Assembly: GCF_030253575.1 (NCBI RefSeq)
Contig: NC_080567.1
Location: forward strand, 14,562,501 to 14,626,500
Direction of reading: 5' to 3'
Length of the DNA stretch: 64,000 nucleotides
Origin: Rhododendron vialii
Lineage: Eukaryota > Streptophyta > Magnoliopsida > Ericales > Ericaceae
In this document: in pieces, positions 1 to 9,889 of the stretch
Layout of the letters: each line of letters starts with the position of its first letter
How positions within the stretch are numbered: position 1 is the stretch's first letter
Made by a program: the position numbers and the translations under genes
Notes under the pieces: model-generated
Database searches by the model: none
What the model was told of the DNA's origin: nothing
What the model saw: only the letters and a program-made list of their open reading frames with translations

Positions 1-95
1 ACCCTTAGGTGGTAGGAGCAAAAAAAAAAAAAAACCAAAGGAACTCATGAATTCAATTCCTATTCCAATGTGCTAATCTAAATTTTCTAAAACAC

Positions 96-416
96 TCAAT
101 CGAGGCCGTTGATTTTTGCTAAATGATTTGTAGTACCTTTTTGGGACGGATCGTGGGAGGAGAGGTAGAGAATGAGGAAGCAAACAACGGTGAGGATCGG
201 AATGACGTGGACGAATTTCTCGGGTTTCGGAGGCGGCGATTTGTGAGGCTTCTGTGACTTGTCGTTGTCTCCATCGGCGGCGGCGGGCGAAGACGGTTGG
301 TCCTTCCGCCTCTGGTCGTCTCCGGTCACGAGATTGATTTCCTTGGCCCCCATTAATGTTCCTCCATTAGTACTGTGGAGCTTTGAGTTTGGTGAGCCCA
401 GAGACTGTCTTTGCAT
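96..416 (-). CDS. small C-terminally anchored membrane protein, unknown function
   Basis: A 106-aa protein with a charged, Pro/Ser-rich N-terminal two thirds (runs of K/P such as KSPPPKPEK) and one hydrophobic segment near residues 70-88 (HVIPILTVVCFLILYL), followed by a short polar tail. The frame is open a further 64 codons upstream to 608, but that extension looks like translated 5'UTR with CT/GA-rich sequence, so the internal ATG at 414-416 (protein start MQRQSLGSP) was chosen. The layout suggests a type II or tail-anchored single-pass membrane protein. It resembles short uncharacterised plant proteins I recall with the same MQRQSLGSP start; that is memory, not a search. No catalytic motif is visible. 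Confidence 0.65.
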   Translation of the reverse strand: MQRQSLGSPNSKLHSTNGGTLMGAKEINLVTGDDQRRKDQPSSPAAADGDNDKSQKPHKSPPPKPEKFVHVIPILTVVCFLILYLSSHDPSQKGTTNHLAKINGLD

Positions 417-649
417 GTTCAATGTGGGGGAGAGAGAAAGAGGATAGATACAGATACAGAGTCGATTTGTAGAGAGAGAAACGGTTGGTATGACTATGAT
501 CCGTGAGTGAGTGAGAGAGAAGCTAATGGTTAAAAGCGTGGTTTGGTTGGGTACAGTCACCCTGTCATTTTTTTTAAAGTTGCTTATGGGATTGGATTCT
601 GATTTCAAAGAAAAAAAAAGAAGGGATTAGATTCTAAAATACATTACAT
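417..649 (-). promoter_or_regulatory. presumed 5'UTR and promoter of the 96-416 gene
   Basis: The sequence between the chosen ATG and the first transposon is rich in GA/CT runs around 425-520, typical of plant 5' leaders. No clear TATA box was identified. Placement is by position only. Confidence 0.3.
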
Positions 650-652
650 TAA

Positions 653-1076
653 GGGCTCGTTTGGATACGGGATAAAGATTGAAAGTATTATTTATGAAGG
701 AAATAAAATAATATGAGGTATTGGTTAATAAGGCGTGATTCACATTGATGTGATATTTATAAAGAAGATTAAATAATAGTTGGTTTGAATGATGCATTAA
801 AAATGGTGAGATAAAAAGAGATATGGTTGTTTTGTAGTTGAAATAGAGGAGGATGTGGTATTATTTCGGCCTTATTTAAAGATATTAACTAATAACACCC
901 CAAAATCTACTCATAAATAATACTACCGCAGGGGTCTTTACAGGTCTTACATAAAAGGGGGATAAACTAAAACCTTACCCATTTTAGCATTCCAAACCAA
1001 GTATTAGGCCTGGCCTCACAGCCTTAGAGGAGGTGTTAACTTATCCCCCTTCACAAGGAGCCATCCAAACGGGTCC
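653..1076. mobile_element. PIF/Harbinger-type MITE, copy 1
   Basis: Imperfect terminal inverted repeats read GGGCTCGTTTGGAT at the left and ATCCAAACGGGTCC at the right. TAA at 650-652 and at 1077-1079 forms the 3-bp target duplication typical of PIF/Harbinger. There is no coding capacity in 424 bp. The interior (wording such as CACATTGATGTGAT) is shared with the next element and with the sequence starting at 9207, so all three belong to one family. Confidence 0.85.
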
Positions 1077-1411
1077 TAAGGGCTCGTTTGGATGCGGAAT
1101 TAGATTTGGAGATATTATGTAAGAATGAGAGATTAGATAGTAGAGGGTATTGGTTAATATGTGATGGCCCACATTGATGTGATGTTTATGAAAGGGATAT
1201 TAAATAGTACTTGGCTTGGATGGAGGATTAATTTGGGGTATAAGAAAGGGGGATTGATGTAAAAAATTGTTAAATGACTTTTTTGCCCTTATACAGTGTT
1301 TATGACAAAATTTGTTAGTTTCGTTATAATTAGAATAAATACGTGCTTTTTTGAGCTTCAAGGGACAGAAAAAAGAAAAAAGTGCAAGGCTTGATTTTGG
1401 GGAAAGTTCAG

Positions 1412-1684
1412 AAAAAAATTAAGTGTTCCGAATTTCAATCCGTTTGAATGGGTGAAAAGATTTTATTTTTCTGATCATTTAATCTTAAAGGGTCATAATT
1501 AAATTTTGACTTTATGACTCTTGTTGGTCAGTCCTAAGATATTTAGTTGTACGACTTTCTTAGGGCTAATCAAAGAGAGTCCTAGAGTCAAAATTTAATT
1601 ATAACTATTTAGGATAAAATGATCAGAAAACTAAAATCTTTCTATCGGTTCAAACGGATTGAAATTTGGAGCACTTAATTTTTT
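1412..1684. repeat. inverted-repeat module A inside MITE copy 2
   Basis: The left arm (AATTAAGTGTTCCGAATTTC region) and right arm (GAAATTTGGAGCACTTAATT region) are complementary over about 120 bp, so the transcript would fold into a long imperfect hairpin. The same arm sequence occurs in module B and in the palindrome at 5920-6426. Confidence 0.8.
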
Positions 1685-1717
1685 AACCATATTTTTTAAT
1701 ATATAAACTGCATGTTG

Positions 1718-1990
1718 AAAAATTTAAGTGTTCCAAATTTCAATCTGTTTGAATGGGTGAGAAGATTTTCTTTTTCTGATCATTTAATTCTAAAGAGTCA
1801 TAATTAAATTTTGACTCTAGGGCTCTCGTTGGTTAGCCCTAAGATATTTGGTTGTACGACTTTCTTAGTGTTAATCAATAAGAGTCCTAGAGTCAAAATT
1901 TAATTATGACCATTTAGGATAAAATGATCAAAAAACTAAAATCTTTTCACCGATTCAAACGAATTGAAATTTGGAACGCTTAATTTTTTT
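1718..1990. repeat. inverted-repeat module B inside MITE copy 2
   Basis: A second copy of the module A hairpin, separated from it by about 33 bp of AT-rich spacer. The left arm starts AATTTAAGTGTTCC and the right arm ends GGAACGCTTAATT. Modules A and B are in direct orientation. Confidence 0.8.
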
Positions 1991-2279
1991 TGTTTTTGCT
2001 CATGAAATGGGTACTTGGGGTTGAAAAGGGGGATTACGATGGTACAATCGTCCGAAATGGAGGGGAATTAGGGGGTATTACACAATAACAGGTCAGATCC
2101 TGTCTATCGCTAAGACCCCCTCAGCCGGTCTTAACAAGTATTATGGAAGAGGGGCCAAAGATAAAACCCCCTCCAAATGGAGTTGCCAAACGGGTCCATA
2201 ACTGGGGCCCAGGTACTAAAAGGATGGATTGTGGTATCCCCCTTCACAATACCCCTTCCAAGCAGGCCCTAAGGGTATT

Positions 2280-2616
2280 TGTGATGCCCTGCCCCTAGGA
2301 GTTCTAGGTAGTGGTCGACCGACCCGAGGGTGGTGGGAACCTGTGCAGTTATCTGATCAGTGACCAGAGAGGTCAGTCGGGGATGGTCTCACATCGCTTA
2401 GTGAAATATAAGTTATGTGCTATAAAATAATACTAGATCGTCATCCTATTTAGTATAAGGCATTTTGAAGCCGTAAAGGCATCAAAGCCCATTAGAACTT
2501 CATAGTTAAACGTGCTCGCCCTAGATAATTTTGGAATTGGTGACCTCACTAAGAAGTCTAATGGGGTTTAGTGTTCAAACGAATAATATTGTATGGGGCA
2601 AGAGCGAGTCGTTACA
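2280..2616. mobile_element. Cassandra-type TRIM solo LTR (diverged)
   Basis: Starts TGTGATGCCC and ends GTCGTTACA, flanked by a perfect 5-bp target duplication GTATT (2275-2279 and 2617-2621). Around 2490-2560 it carries a 5S rRNA-like stretch with an intact box A (AGTTAAACGTGCT, 2504-2516) and a degraded box C (GGTGACC with an altered left half). A 5S-like core inside the LTR is the hallmark of Cassandra elements. The internal part and second LTR are missing, so this is a solo LTR from recombination. It lies 10 bp from MITE copy 2. Confidence 0.85.
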
Positions 2617-2814
2617 GTATTTGCATGAACCATTCTACAACCACAAGCCCTTTTGCATAAAGCAAATTCACAAATATTTACATAAATGTGTGAGCGTACT
2701 GAATCACTTGTGTGTGGAGGTCACATACTTGAGAAAATCTTGTTTACAGAGCAGTTGTAAACAAATGTTTACAGAACTCAATCTTGGCCTTCCAAAAGTG
2801 TTTTGGACGGTTCA

Positions 2815-3045
2815 GATTATAAAAAAATTATTCGCGCGAATAGTTTTTTTAAAATTCGGACCATTAATTGCCGAAACGGACAACTAAGATTGCACGGCTC
2901 CGTAAATAGACTGTTATGCACGGATTAATTAAAAAAACTATTCGCTTGAATAGTTTTTTTAAAATCCAGACCATTGATTGTCGAAACGAACGACTGAGAT
3001 TGCACGGCTCATAAATAGACTGTTATGCACAGATTAATTATGCAC
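2815..3045. repeat. tandem duplication of about 113 bp containing a short palindrome
   Basis: Two consecutive copies share the ATTCGC..GAATAGTTTTTTTAAAAT segment, a GATTGCACGGCTC segment and an ATAGACTGTTATGCAC segment, with scattered differences. A related palindromic sequence occurs at 8949-9085. The origin is unknown and no TIR or coding capacity was seen. Confidence 0.7.
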
Positions 3046-3117
3046 ACTTAAATTCGTTTAGATATACGAGTTATCTCACACCCTAGATATAATACTAGCG
3101 ACCGGGCTACGGGCTAA

Positions 3118-3729
3118 GGGCATACGTCGTGGAATAATCAAAACCAAATGGATGCTAAAGTTAGCAATGTTTGCTCAAAGAAGTCCTCACATTGAAATAA
3201 CTAAACTTACCAACCTCAACAACTTATCAAATTTTGTCATTTGGATAACAAAAACTAGCAAACTTTTTGCCAATAAGCAAATTTAGTGGTACTCATATTT
3301 TCTCAATCAAGTATACCAATTATTACACAAAAACATTCTCTTTTTTTCATTTTCTCTCTCCCTTTCTTTTTCAATAATGTTTCTAAGAAAGATATTTGCA
3401 AAAACTTTCTTTATGCGAAAACTATTTTTTATTAAAACTGTTTTTTCAAAACTTGTTTTGATTTTAAAACTTTTTCAAAAAACTATTTTGTATTCCTAAT
3501 AACCTGTTTCTACTAGTTTGAAAACTATTTAAATTTTTTTTTATGTTCACAATTTTTAGATTTTTATAGTTTGAAAATGTGATGTGGCATGCAAGTTTTG
3601 ATTATTCAATTTTGATTATGCTATTGTAAACCTCTACGTTGCTAACCTTAGCAACACCTTAATGAATAACCAAAAGATGGTGTGACAACTTTTGATTATC
3701 CACTTTTGGTTACTCCACCACGGATGCTC
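3118..3729. mobile_element. PIF/Harbinger-type MITE, second family
   Basis: The left end GGGCATACGTCGTGG and right end CCACCACGGATGCTC are imperfect inverted repeats. They are flanked by TAA at 3115-3117 and 3730-3732. The 612-bp interior is very AT-rich with T-runs and no ORF. Confidence 0.75.
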
Positions 3730-3732
3730 TAA

Positions 3733-4240
3733 ATCCCGTGGTTACAAAGCTTGTCTGTCAGTTATAATTTATGTACCACGGACACAGATACGGATTTGAA
3801 CACGGATACGGATACGGACACAAGACACAAATGTCTTAAAAATTGAGTGTACGTACGCAGCAGGGGACACGACAAAAATAAATAAATAAATTTTATTATA
3901 TACCAGTGAAAATATAGTTGTGTGTATCAGCTTGGAGCTTAAATATTTATAAACAAGTATCATATATACATCGTAAAACATAATATCTATTACAAAATAT
4001 ATGAAGCAACAAAAAATTGCATAATAAATTCTTGTCATCTCCCCATACGTGTTCCTCGTGTGTACTTACCATCTTCCCTTAAAAAAATTAATTAAATTTA
4101 TTGGACACAAACACAGGGACACGTCGGTCCCTAGGATTGTCGGTGCTACATAAGTTATAATATCCAGTTGTTTTAACCTTTTCTCCATGAAATACAAACT
4201 AAGTTCTGACATATATCAATTGATGCATTGGAGTAAAACA
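3733..4240. other. AT-rich spacer with an imperfect ACGGAT short repeat
   Basis: Positions about 3776-3835 repeat the words CACGGA and GATACGGA, which encode an artificial R/I-rich frame on the minus strand. A related GGACAC-rich stretch lies near 4104-4130. It looks like a decayed simple repeat. No gene was seen. Confidence 0.4.
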
Positions 4241-4244
4241 AAAT

Positions 4245-4345
4245 GCTATACCAAATCAAATCAAATTTTGTGTCCCAATCAGTTGGGGTTGACTACTTGA
4301 ATTCTATTTTTTCATTGAGCTCTGTTTATGGCTACTTGTAACGAT
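4245..4345 (-). mobile_element. LINE 3' tail fragment (minus strand)
   Basis: Read on the minus strand it has the order GCTCAATGA, then a GTAG..ACCCCAACTGATTGGGA motif, then TTTGATTTGATTTGG. This is the ending recognised at 24575-24880, where it follows decayed LINE coding sequence. Only the last roughly 100 bp are present, which fits 5' truncation. Confidence 0.5.
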
Positions 4346-5503
4346 TCAGATCCTGAAGCACCACGATGTACCAAGGCTTAACAAAATTGAAAGATTTGCG
4401 CCACCAACTCAATATAAACAGCAAACAATTATTGAAAACCATGGTCCACTTCCTTAAATATTTACATTATTTTTCATATGCACTTTCTACTCTTTTCTCT
4501 TCCACTCACCTTTCCCATCCTCTCATACCCCCTTCCTCTTTCCTTCGTTGCTTACCTTAATCCAACCAAGCTCCGGCCTTCCGCACCACCTTTTTTCCAA
4601 GCACCCAATCCTTACACTATCTCTTTAGATTAAGTGGTGTTCCAATTTTGCTCCTCAAAAAATAAGTACTTATTTGTAATTATCAAGTTTAAAAATTATA
4701 GACTTACTGAAATCAAAAGATATACAATATGGATCTTGATTAATAGATTTCAATGTAGATTTCAATGAGATCTATCAAATCCTTCAAAAAAAAAAAATTG
4801 AAAAATTATTTTCGTAAACCTATTATTTTTAAACTTGAAAATAGGTCTTTATTTTTTAAGTACTTATTTGAGAAAGTAGAACGGGCCTGTTACTCCAAAT
4901 TTTTTATTTTAGTGCTAGTTTTGTGTGTTAGTCTAACCACCAAAGAACAATTTGATATGTACACATATTCAAAAACCTCCATGTTTAATTAACTGAATAA
5001 TTCTTGCAAAAAATAAGCCAAGTTTGAACATTTCTCGGAAGCTTGTTAAAATTAACCAAAGCTCCAACAATTACTTCTTGGCTCATTGAGCTTAATTATG
5101 ATGTATAAAAAGTAAAGCTACAGAAATCAGCTCCTCTTTAGCTCGATAAAAGTTCGTTTGAGATCGACTAAACGAGCAAATCTTGTTTATCATTGATATA
5201 CACAACAAATCTTCATACTTGTTATTTTAGAATTCCATTTAGTCAAACGTTTCTTTTTATTTTCTTAGTTATATTAAAATCTTAAATATAATAACCCATG
5301 TCAACTATCTCATTCCATTGATCATATCACCAAAATCTTTTGGAATTTCAAATCCATGAAATTAAATACTTATTTTCATAATAAAATTGCATCCCTTTAG
5401 AACGTCTTTGCTTATATATATATATATATATACTACCTATTTATTTTTATACTAATAAAATCATTCAGAGGCTCCAGCTCCTCTCCAATCCTTAGATTGG
5501 ATA
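4346..5503. other. AT-rich intergenic stretch without a supported gene
   Basis: Short ORFs at 4366-4560 and 4765-4992 are low-complexity and frame-biased by A/T runs. A (TA)n microsatellite lies at about 5413-5431. Nothing else is supported. Confidence 0.5.
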
Positions 5504-5519
5504 TGTGACAGCCTACTCG

Positions 5520-5553
5520 TCGGGGGGGCGGGGGGGCAGGGGGGGCGGGGGGG
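5520..5553 (+). other. G-quadruplex-capable G-run cluster in the Cassandra LTR
   Basis: Four runs of seven or more G are separated by single C or CA spacers near the 5' end of the LTR. This meets the G-quadruplex pattern very strongly, and the older copy at 2280 lacks it. Confidence 0.85.
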
Positions 5554-5599
5554 CAATTTATAAGGAATGATCCATCCTACTTGTACAAGGCCTTTTAAA

Positions 5600-5705
5600 G
5601 CCGTGAGGGCGGGCCAAAGAACGTAGGGACTTCACAGTTAAACGTGCTCATCCTGGGGTAGTCCAGGGATGGGTGACCCTACTGGGAAGTCTACGGTCTT
5701 TGGGC
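5600..5705 (+). promoter_or_regulatory. 5S rRNA-like core with pol III internal control boxes, inside the Cassandra LTR
   Basis: Box A and box C keep the order and spacing of a plant 5S gene (about 20 bp between them). In Cassandra this region is known to fold like 5S and is thought to be read by RNA polymerase III. Both boxes here are close to 5S consensus, so promoter function is possible. The flanks are too diverged for it to be a working 5S rRNA gene. Confidence 0.7.
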
Positions 5706-5919
5706 GCCTAAAGCGGACAATATTGTATAAAGATGGATGGGATTGTCGTGGGCACGTGGCCGCACCGGCTTGGGCCCGCATAGGGCGCCGTGCGCGGGGC
5801 GGGGCGTGACAGGATAGAAAATATTTTAGCCAGAATTTTTTATTTGTGAGCCCATCTCAATGATCAAGGGTGTTCATTTTGTTTTTCTCGTTGTTAACAC
5901 TAAACATCAAGTTGATCAG

Positions 5920-6426
5920 GGATCCGGGGGCTCTGCTGCCCTGTGGGGGCAGTATCCCCTACCCAGACCCTTAAACGGCGTCGTTTACTTTAAAAAAAAA
6001 ATTCTAACCACCAATTTGCAATCCTATTGAGCAGAAACGTGATTATAAGAGCCCTAGAGACAAAATTTGATTATGTCTCTTTAGAATAATATGATCAGAA
6101 TAATAAGATCTTCACACCCATTCAAACGGATTAAAAATTGAAGCACTTAATTTTTTTTAGATCATTTATATATTAAAAAATATAGTTAAAAAATTAAGTG
6201 CTTCAATTTTTAATCCGTTTGAACGGATGTGAAGATCTTATTATTCTGATCATATTATTCTAAAGAGACATAATCAAATTTTGTCTCTAGGGCTCTCATA
6301 ATCACGTTTCTGCTCAATAGGATTGCAAATTGGAGGTTAAAATTTTTTTTTTTAAAGTAAACGACGCCGTTTAAGGGTCTGGGTAGGGGATACTGCCCCC
6401 ACAGGGGCAGCAGAGCCCCCGGATCC
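5920..6426. mobile_element. palindromic MULE-type MITE (507 bp)
   Basis: The two halves are near-perfect reverse complements: GGATCCGGGGGCTCTGC at the left and GCAGAGCCCCCGGATCC at the right, with complementarity continuing about 235 bp to an AT-rich loop near 6155-6190. A perfect 9-bp target duplication GTTGATCAG (5911-5919 and 6427-6435) points to Mutator-type transposition. The inner arm sequence is shared with modules A and B at 1412-1990. There is no coding capacity. Confidence 0.9.
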
Positions 6427-6435
6427 GTTGATCAG

Positions 6436-8051
6436 ACATCATTGATATGATTTTGGAACACCTTTATGTAGCAAAATATAAAATTGAAACACTGGATCAA
6501 AACCCATTTTAATCATTTTTTGAAATATAAAATTGTTCCAAAATCTTATCCAAATATATGCGTTAAGGGAGGCTCGGCTCGATTAAAGAGGCTTGTTTAG
6601 TAAATGACTAATTAAGCTCAGCTCGATAAGGCTCGAGTCAAGCTCAAGCTTAAGTTTTTGACTCGGCTCATTTGCAGCCCTAGTTATGAGTTTTGAGTAG
6701 CATTAAAAAAATTGGAGAAAACTTTAATGAGTTGTTATGTAAATTTTGTTTTCTACTGGAACCCAAAGAGCAAGGGGAAAAAAATAGTACTAATAAACTG
6801 ATCCAATAAAACATCAAGCCATATAAATCTGGCATAAATAATCCTTTAGATGATGATATGCATAGGCATGCTTGTCAATTTTTATGTTTTACCGTTTGAT
6901 GCATGCACACGTATGGAATCAAGACCAATATATAGTACATTGAAAACAATTTGATGGAGTTGTCAAAGAGGGGAGAGCATGGACCACCTGTGGTTCGGTT
7001 TTATTATTTTATACATAAAACAAAGACCAAATTAAAAATCTAGCGTTAGAAAATTTTATTAATGAATATTATATATTCGTTCTTTCTTTTTTTTAGTTCA
7101 AAACATTTTTATTTATCTTATTTTTGTGTGTTACCATAAATATTTTATTGCAATTGTATTAACATTTGTCCTCATTCATACAATTTTTGCTCCGCCGCTG
7201 ACAGCTGATAGGAATGCAGCATCATTATAATATTTTTTACTAATGAACTACTTCTACCCACACACTTTAAAGAAATAAAAGAATGTCATTAGGTTTATTG
7301 AGTTTTTATGTATGTGTTATTTTTTATTAATTCATTTTAGATGTTACATTACTCAAGATACAAAGTTGTTGGTTGAAGTTATATAATAAAAAATTTCATA
7401 CTGTATTTCTCCTGTTCAAAACTTCAAATATAAAATGCTGCATAGTTATGTAATCCCGTTTGGATCCATGCATTTACTACCGGAATCGTGAACATAAACT
7501 CGAAAACCAAACCATAATTACCACCATCTCTCATTTTCTAAACTTGGACCAAATTAGACAACTAGTCTGTTTTTGGACCGCTTTCAATCGGACCTGCGGT
7601 TTGACATAAGATCATATCCATGTTGCTTGATTCTCGTACCGGCAAGGGCATGTAGTTTTTTCTTCCCCTATTGCCGAAAGGGTCACCACTGGAAGAGAGT
7701 CGGTTGGCGGAAGGTGGGGATGGTTGGAGTACTGGGTTGACAAGAAGAGAGGATCAATAGTCGTTGGAGGTCGTCACCGGCCGGCCGACAAAGATGGTTG
7801 CTTCAATGTGACCAAAGTTGGAGGCTGGTAGAAGGAGTGATTGAAAAAAAATAAACGCTTTTTTTCCATTCCCTGTAAGTTGGGAAATTTGCAAAACCGC
7901 TAACCTTTTGATCCAAACATAAATAGGTACCGTACGTGCTTTTGAAGAGGGTAACCAAAGCCCACCGCAGCCGAATGTCGGCCCAAATGGTTGGGCCTTC
8001 TGGGCTGCTACAGTACTTCATTGGGTTACAAACGCACTACTCTATATATGA
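6436..8051. other. AT-rich intergenic stretch, no gene seen
   Basis: The 72-codon minus-strand frame at 7803-8021 has no recognisable domain and lies in ordinary spacer sequence. No structured repeat was found. Confidence 0.5.
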
Positions 8052-8060
8052 CTACAACCA

Positions 8061-8192
8061 GGGAAAATGACGGTCAATGACGTGTTTTGATAATTAATAT
8101 TCACTAAAGACATTTTCAGTATTAAAAATTGTTCTTAGTATGTCCTTGATGGGTATTAATTATCAAAACACGTCCTGGACCGTCATTTTCCC
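8061..8192. mobile_element. short palindromic MULE-type MITE (132 bp)
   Basis: The left arm GGGAAAATGACGGTCAATG and right arm ending CCGTCATTTTCCC are complementary, with the arms extending about 45 bp through ACGTGTTTTGATAATTAAT. The flanks CTACAACCA (8052-8060) and CTACAACTA (8193-8201) form a 9-bp duplication with one mismatch. Confidence 0.85.
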
Positions 8193-8559
8193 CTACAACT
8201 AACTCAGAAAATATTATTTTCCAACCCGTTTCCAAAACCACTAATAATAATAATATGTTCAAATTTTAAATAGCGATTATAAAAAAAGAAAAATATTACT
8301 AGTAAACACTTGCACCAAAAAATTTATGGCTTAGATGGGTGGTGAACTTAGAAATTCGCACTGCAAGAAACAAATATTACTGTAGTACTTATCTTGATTA
8401 TTATTATTATTATTTTTAACTTCGCCTGATTCGTGCCTAGAACTTTTTCTTTATTTCCTAGCCGGTCTCATGTCCAAATAAAGGAGAGTTGTGCAACTGA
8501 CAACCACTACGTAAAAAGCCCATCAGATTTTTATAACATGAATCCAAATATGATAACGG

Positions 8560-8655
8560 CTTTTGATAGAGCTCAATGAAAGAAAATGATTTATATAGCT
8601 GACCCCAAGTGATTGAGACATAAGGCTCGGTTTGATTTGGTTTGGTTTACTTATC
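8560..8655 (+). mobile_element. LINE 3' tail fragment (plus strand)
   Basis: Carries the order GATAGAGCTCAATG, then GCTGACCCCAAGTGATTGAGA, then TTTGATTTGGTTTGG, the same ending seen at 24575-24880. It is a 5'-truncated remnant. Confidence 0.55.
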
Positions 8656-8948
8656 TTGATATTTTTCCATAAGAAAAAGCGCAGTTAAGTTTACTTGATA
8701 TTTTGTAGACGTTAATATTACTGTAGTACTTATTTTGTAGACGTTAATTTTGTTGACTAATAGTTAATTTTGCATCGCATATGGTAAAAATTAATTTGAT
8801 GATAGCATTGAGTTAGTACCGGTCCTGACATTTTGGGGGTGTAAGTGAACTGAGCAAAAAGAAAAAAAAAAGATACAAGAGCCTTTTTCACTGAGGCTTA
8901 GTAAACAGAGCTTCCGCGCCGTCCCATCTCACAGTTCATCTCGTCAAT

Positions 8949-9085
8949 GGATGATCCAGATTTTAAAGAAACTATTTTCGCGAATAGGTTAACTGTTTAA
9001 ACTATTCACGAGAATAATTTTTTTAAAATCTGGACCGTCCAACACACATTTGAACGGCTAAGATTGATCCGCTCTGTAAACACCT
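8949..9085. repeat. palindromic repeat related to 2815-3045
   Basis: AAACTATTTTCGCGAATAG and CTATTCACGAGAATAATTT form a short inverted pair, followed by TTTAAAATCTGGACCGT and a GGCTAAGATTGATCCG segment parallel to the tandem units at 2815-3045. Confidence 0.55.
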
Positions 9086-9206
9086 AAATCACGTAGCCTC
9101 CGAAAATAGATTTTCTCAATTCCAATACCATACGTCTTGACAAAAATTTGTAATAGTAATTTGAAAATTGAATGAAATACTACTACATAGACCTATATAA
9201 TCTTGA

Positions 9207-9470
9207 GGGCCCGTTTGGATGCGGGAAAAAAATTGGAGGTAAAAAATATGAAGGGGGAATAAGATAATATGGGGTATTAATTTTGATGGGTTGGCCCACA
9301 TTGATTTGATGTATATGAAGGGGGGATAAAATAATACGTGGTTTGGATGGGGTATTAAAAATGGAGATAAAATTTAACTTCGTTTGGATGGTTTATAGAA
9401 TGGGGGGATAAGACGGGGTGGATGATGGGAAAAAATGTCAAATTACTATTTTGCCCATGTGCAGAGTTAT
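9207..9470 (+). mobile_element. left terminus of a PIF/Harbinger element (same family as the 653 and 1080 MITEs)
   Basis: Begins GGGCCCGTTTGGATGCGGG and keeps the internal wording of the two MITEs (CACATTGATTTGATGTATATGAAGG, then a second CGTTTGGATGG). The preceding three bases are TGA, not TAA. No matching right terminus was found out to 18 kb, so the far end is lost or too diverged. It may be the terminus of the element that carried the coding block to its right. Confidence 0.65.
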
Positions 9471-9889
9471 ATTTGATTATGTATTAAAACCAGTATATAA
9501 ATTTAAAAATCAATATATTTAAGCAATTTTGCACAATTGGAAGTATTAGAAAATGAATTTATTAAAAAAGGTATATTCTATAAAATTTATATTAAAAAAC
9601 GTTTTTAATATAAATTGTTCGTATTTATGTATGATTTTTTTTTTTTGGAAATTGTTTTTGTTTGTTTTAATGAAAAGACAAATTAGGATAGATTTGAATG
9701 GAATGTATGATTTTAGATTGAATGGAAAGTAAAAGTTGGTTGAATGGTGAATGGTGGATATATTATTGAATGGTGGATATGTAGTTGAATAGTTGTTGAA
9801 TTTTTGGTTATAAATAGCAAGCAAACTTGGTTCAAACTCATTCAATAATATCAATTACAAAAACTTGTGTCATATTTCTTTTTTGTTGT

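Larger units (their letters stand above)
1080..2269. mobile_element. PIF/Harbinger-type MITE, copy 2 (long form)
   Basis: The element begins GGGCTCGTTTGGATG, directly after the TAA that ends copy 1, and ends CTTCCAAGCAGGCCC followed by TAA (2270-2272). The two neighbours therefore share one target duplication at 1077-1079. It is 1190 bp because it carries two internal hairpin modules (1412-1684 and 1718-1990). No ORF is apparent. The left 230 bp closely match copy 1 and the start of the 9207 element. Confidence 0.85.
5504..5811. mobile_element. Cassandra TRIM solo LTR (well preserved)
   Basis: A 308-bp LTR with ends TGTGACAGCC and GGGGCGTGACA, flanked by a perfect GGATA target duplication (5499-5503 and 5812-5816). 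It contains a 5S rRNA-like domain with box A AGTTAAACGTGCT (5636-5648) and box C GATGGGTGACC (5668-5678), plus the ACTGGGAAGTCT stretch that follows box C in plant 5S genes. Only one LTR remains, so it is a recombination product. It is less decayed than the copy at 2280, and the GC-rich end is intact. Confidence 0.92.

Noticed and set aside
3769-4038. Minus-strand ORF ending in R/I-rich repeats
   Set aside because: Produced by a simple ACGGAT repeat.
5600-5705. Genuine 5S rRNA gene
   Set aside because: It lies inside an LTR with a target duplication, and the sequence outside boxes A and C diverges from 5S.
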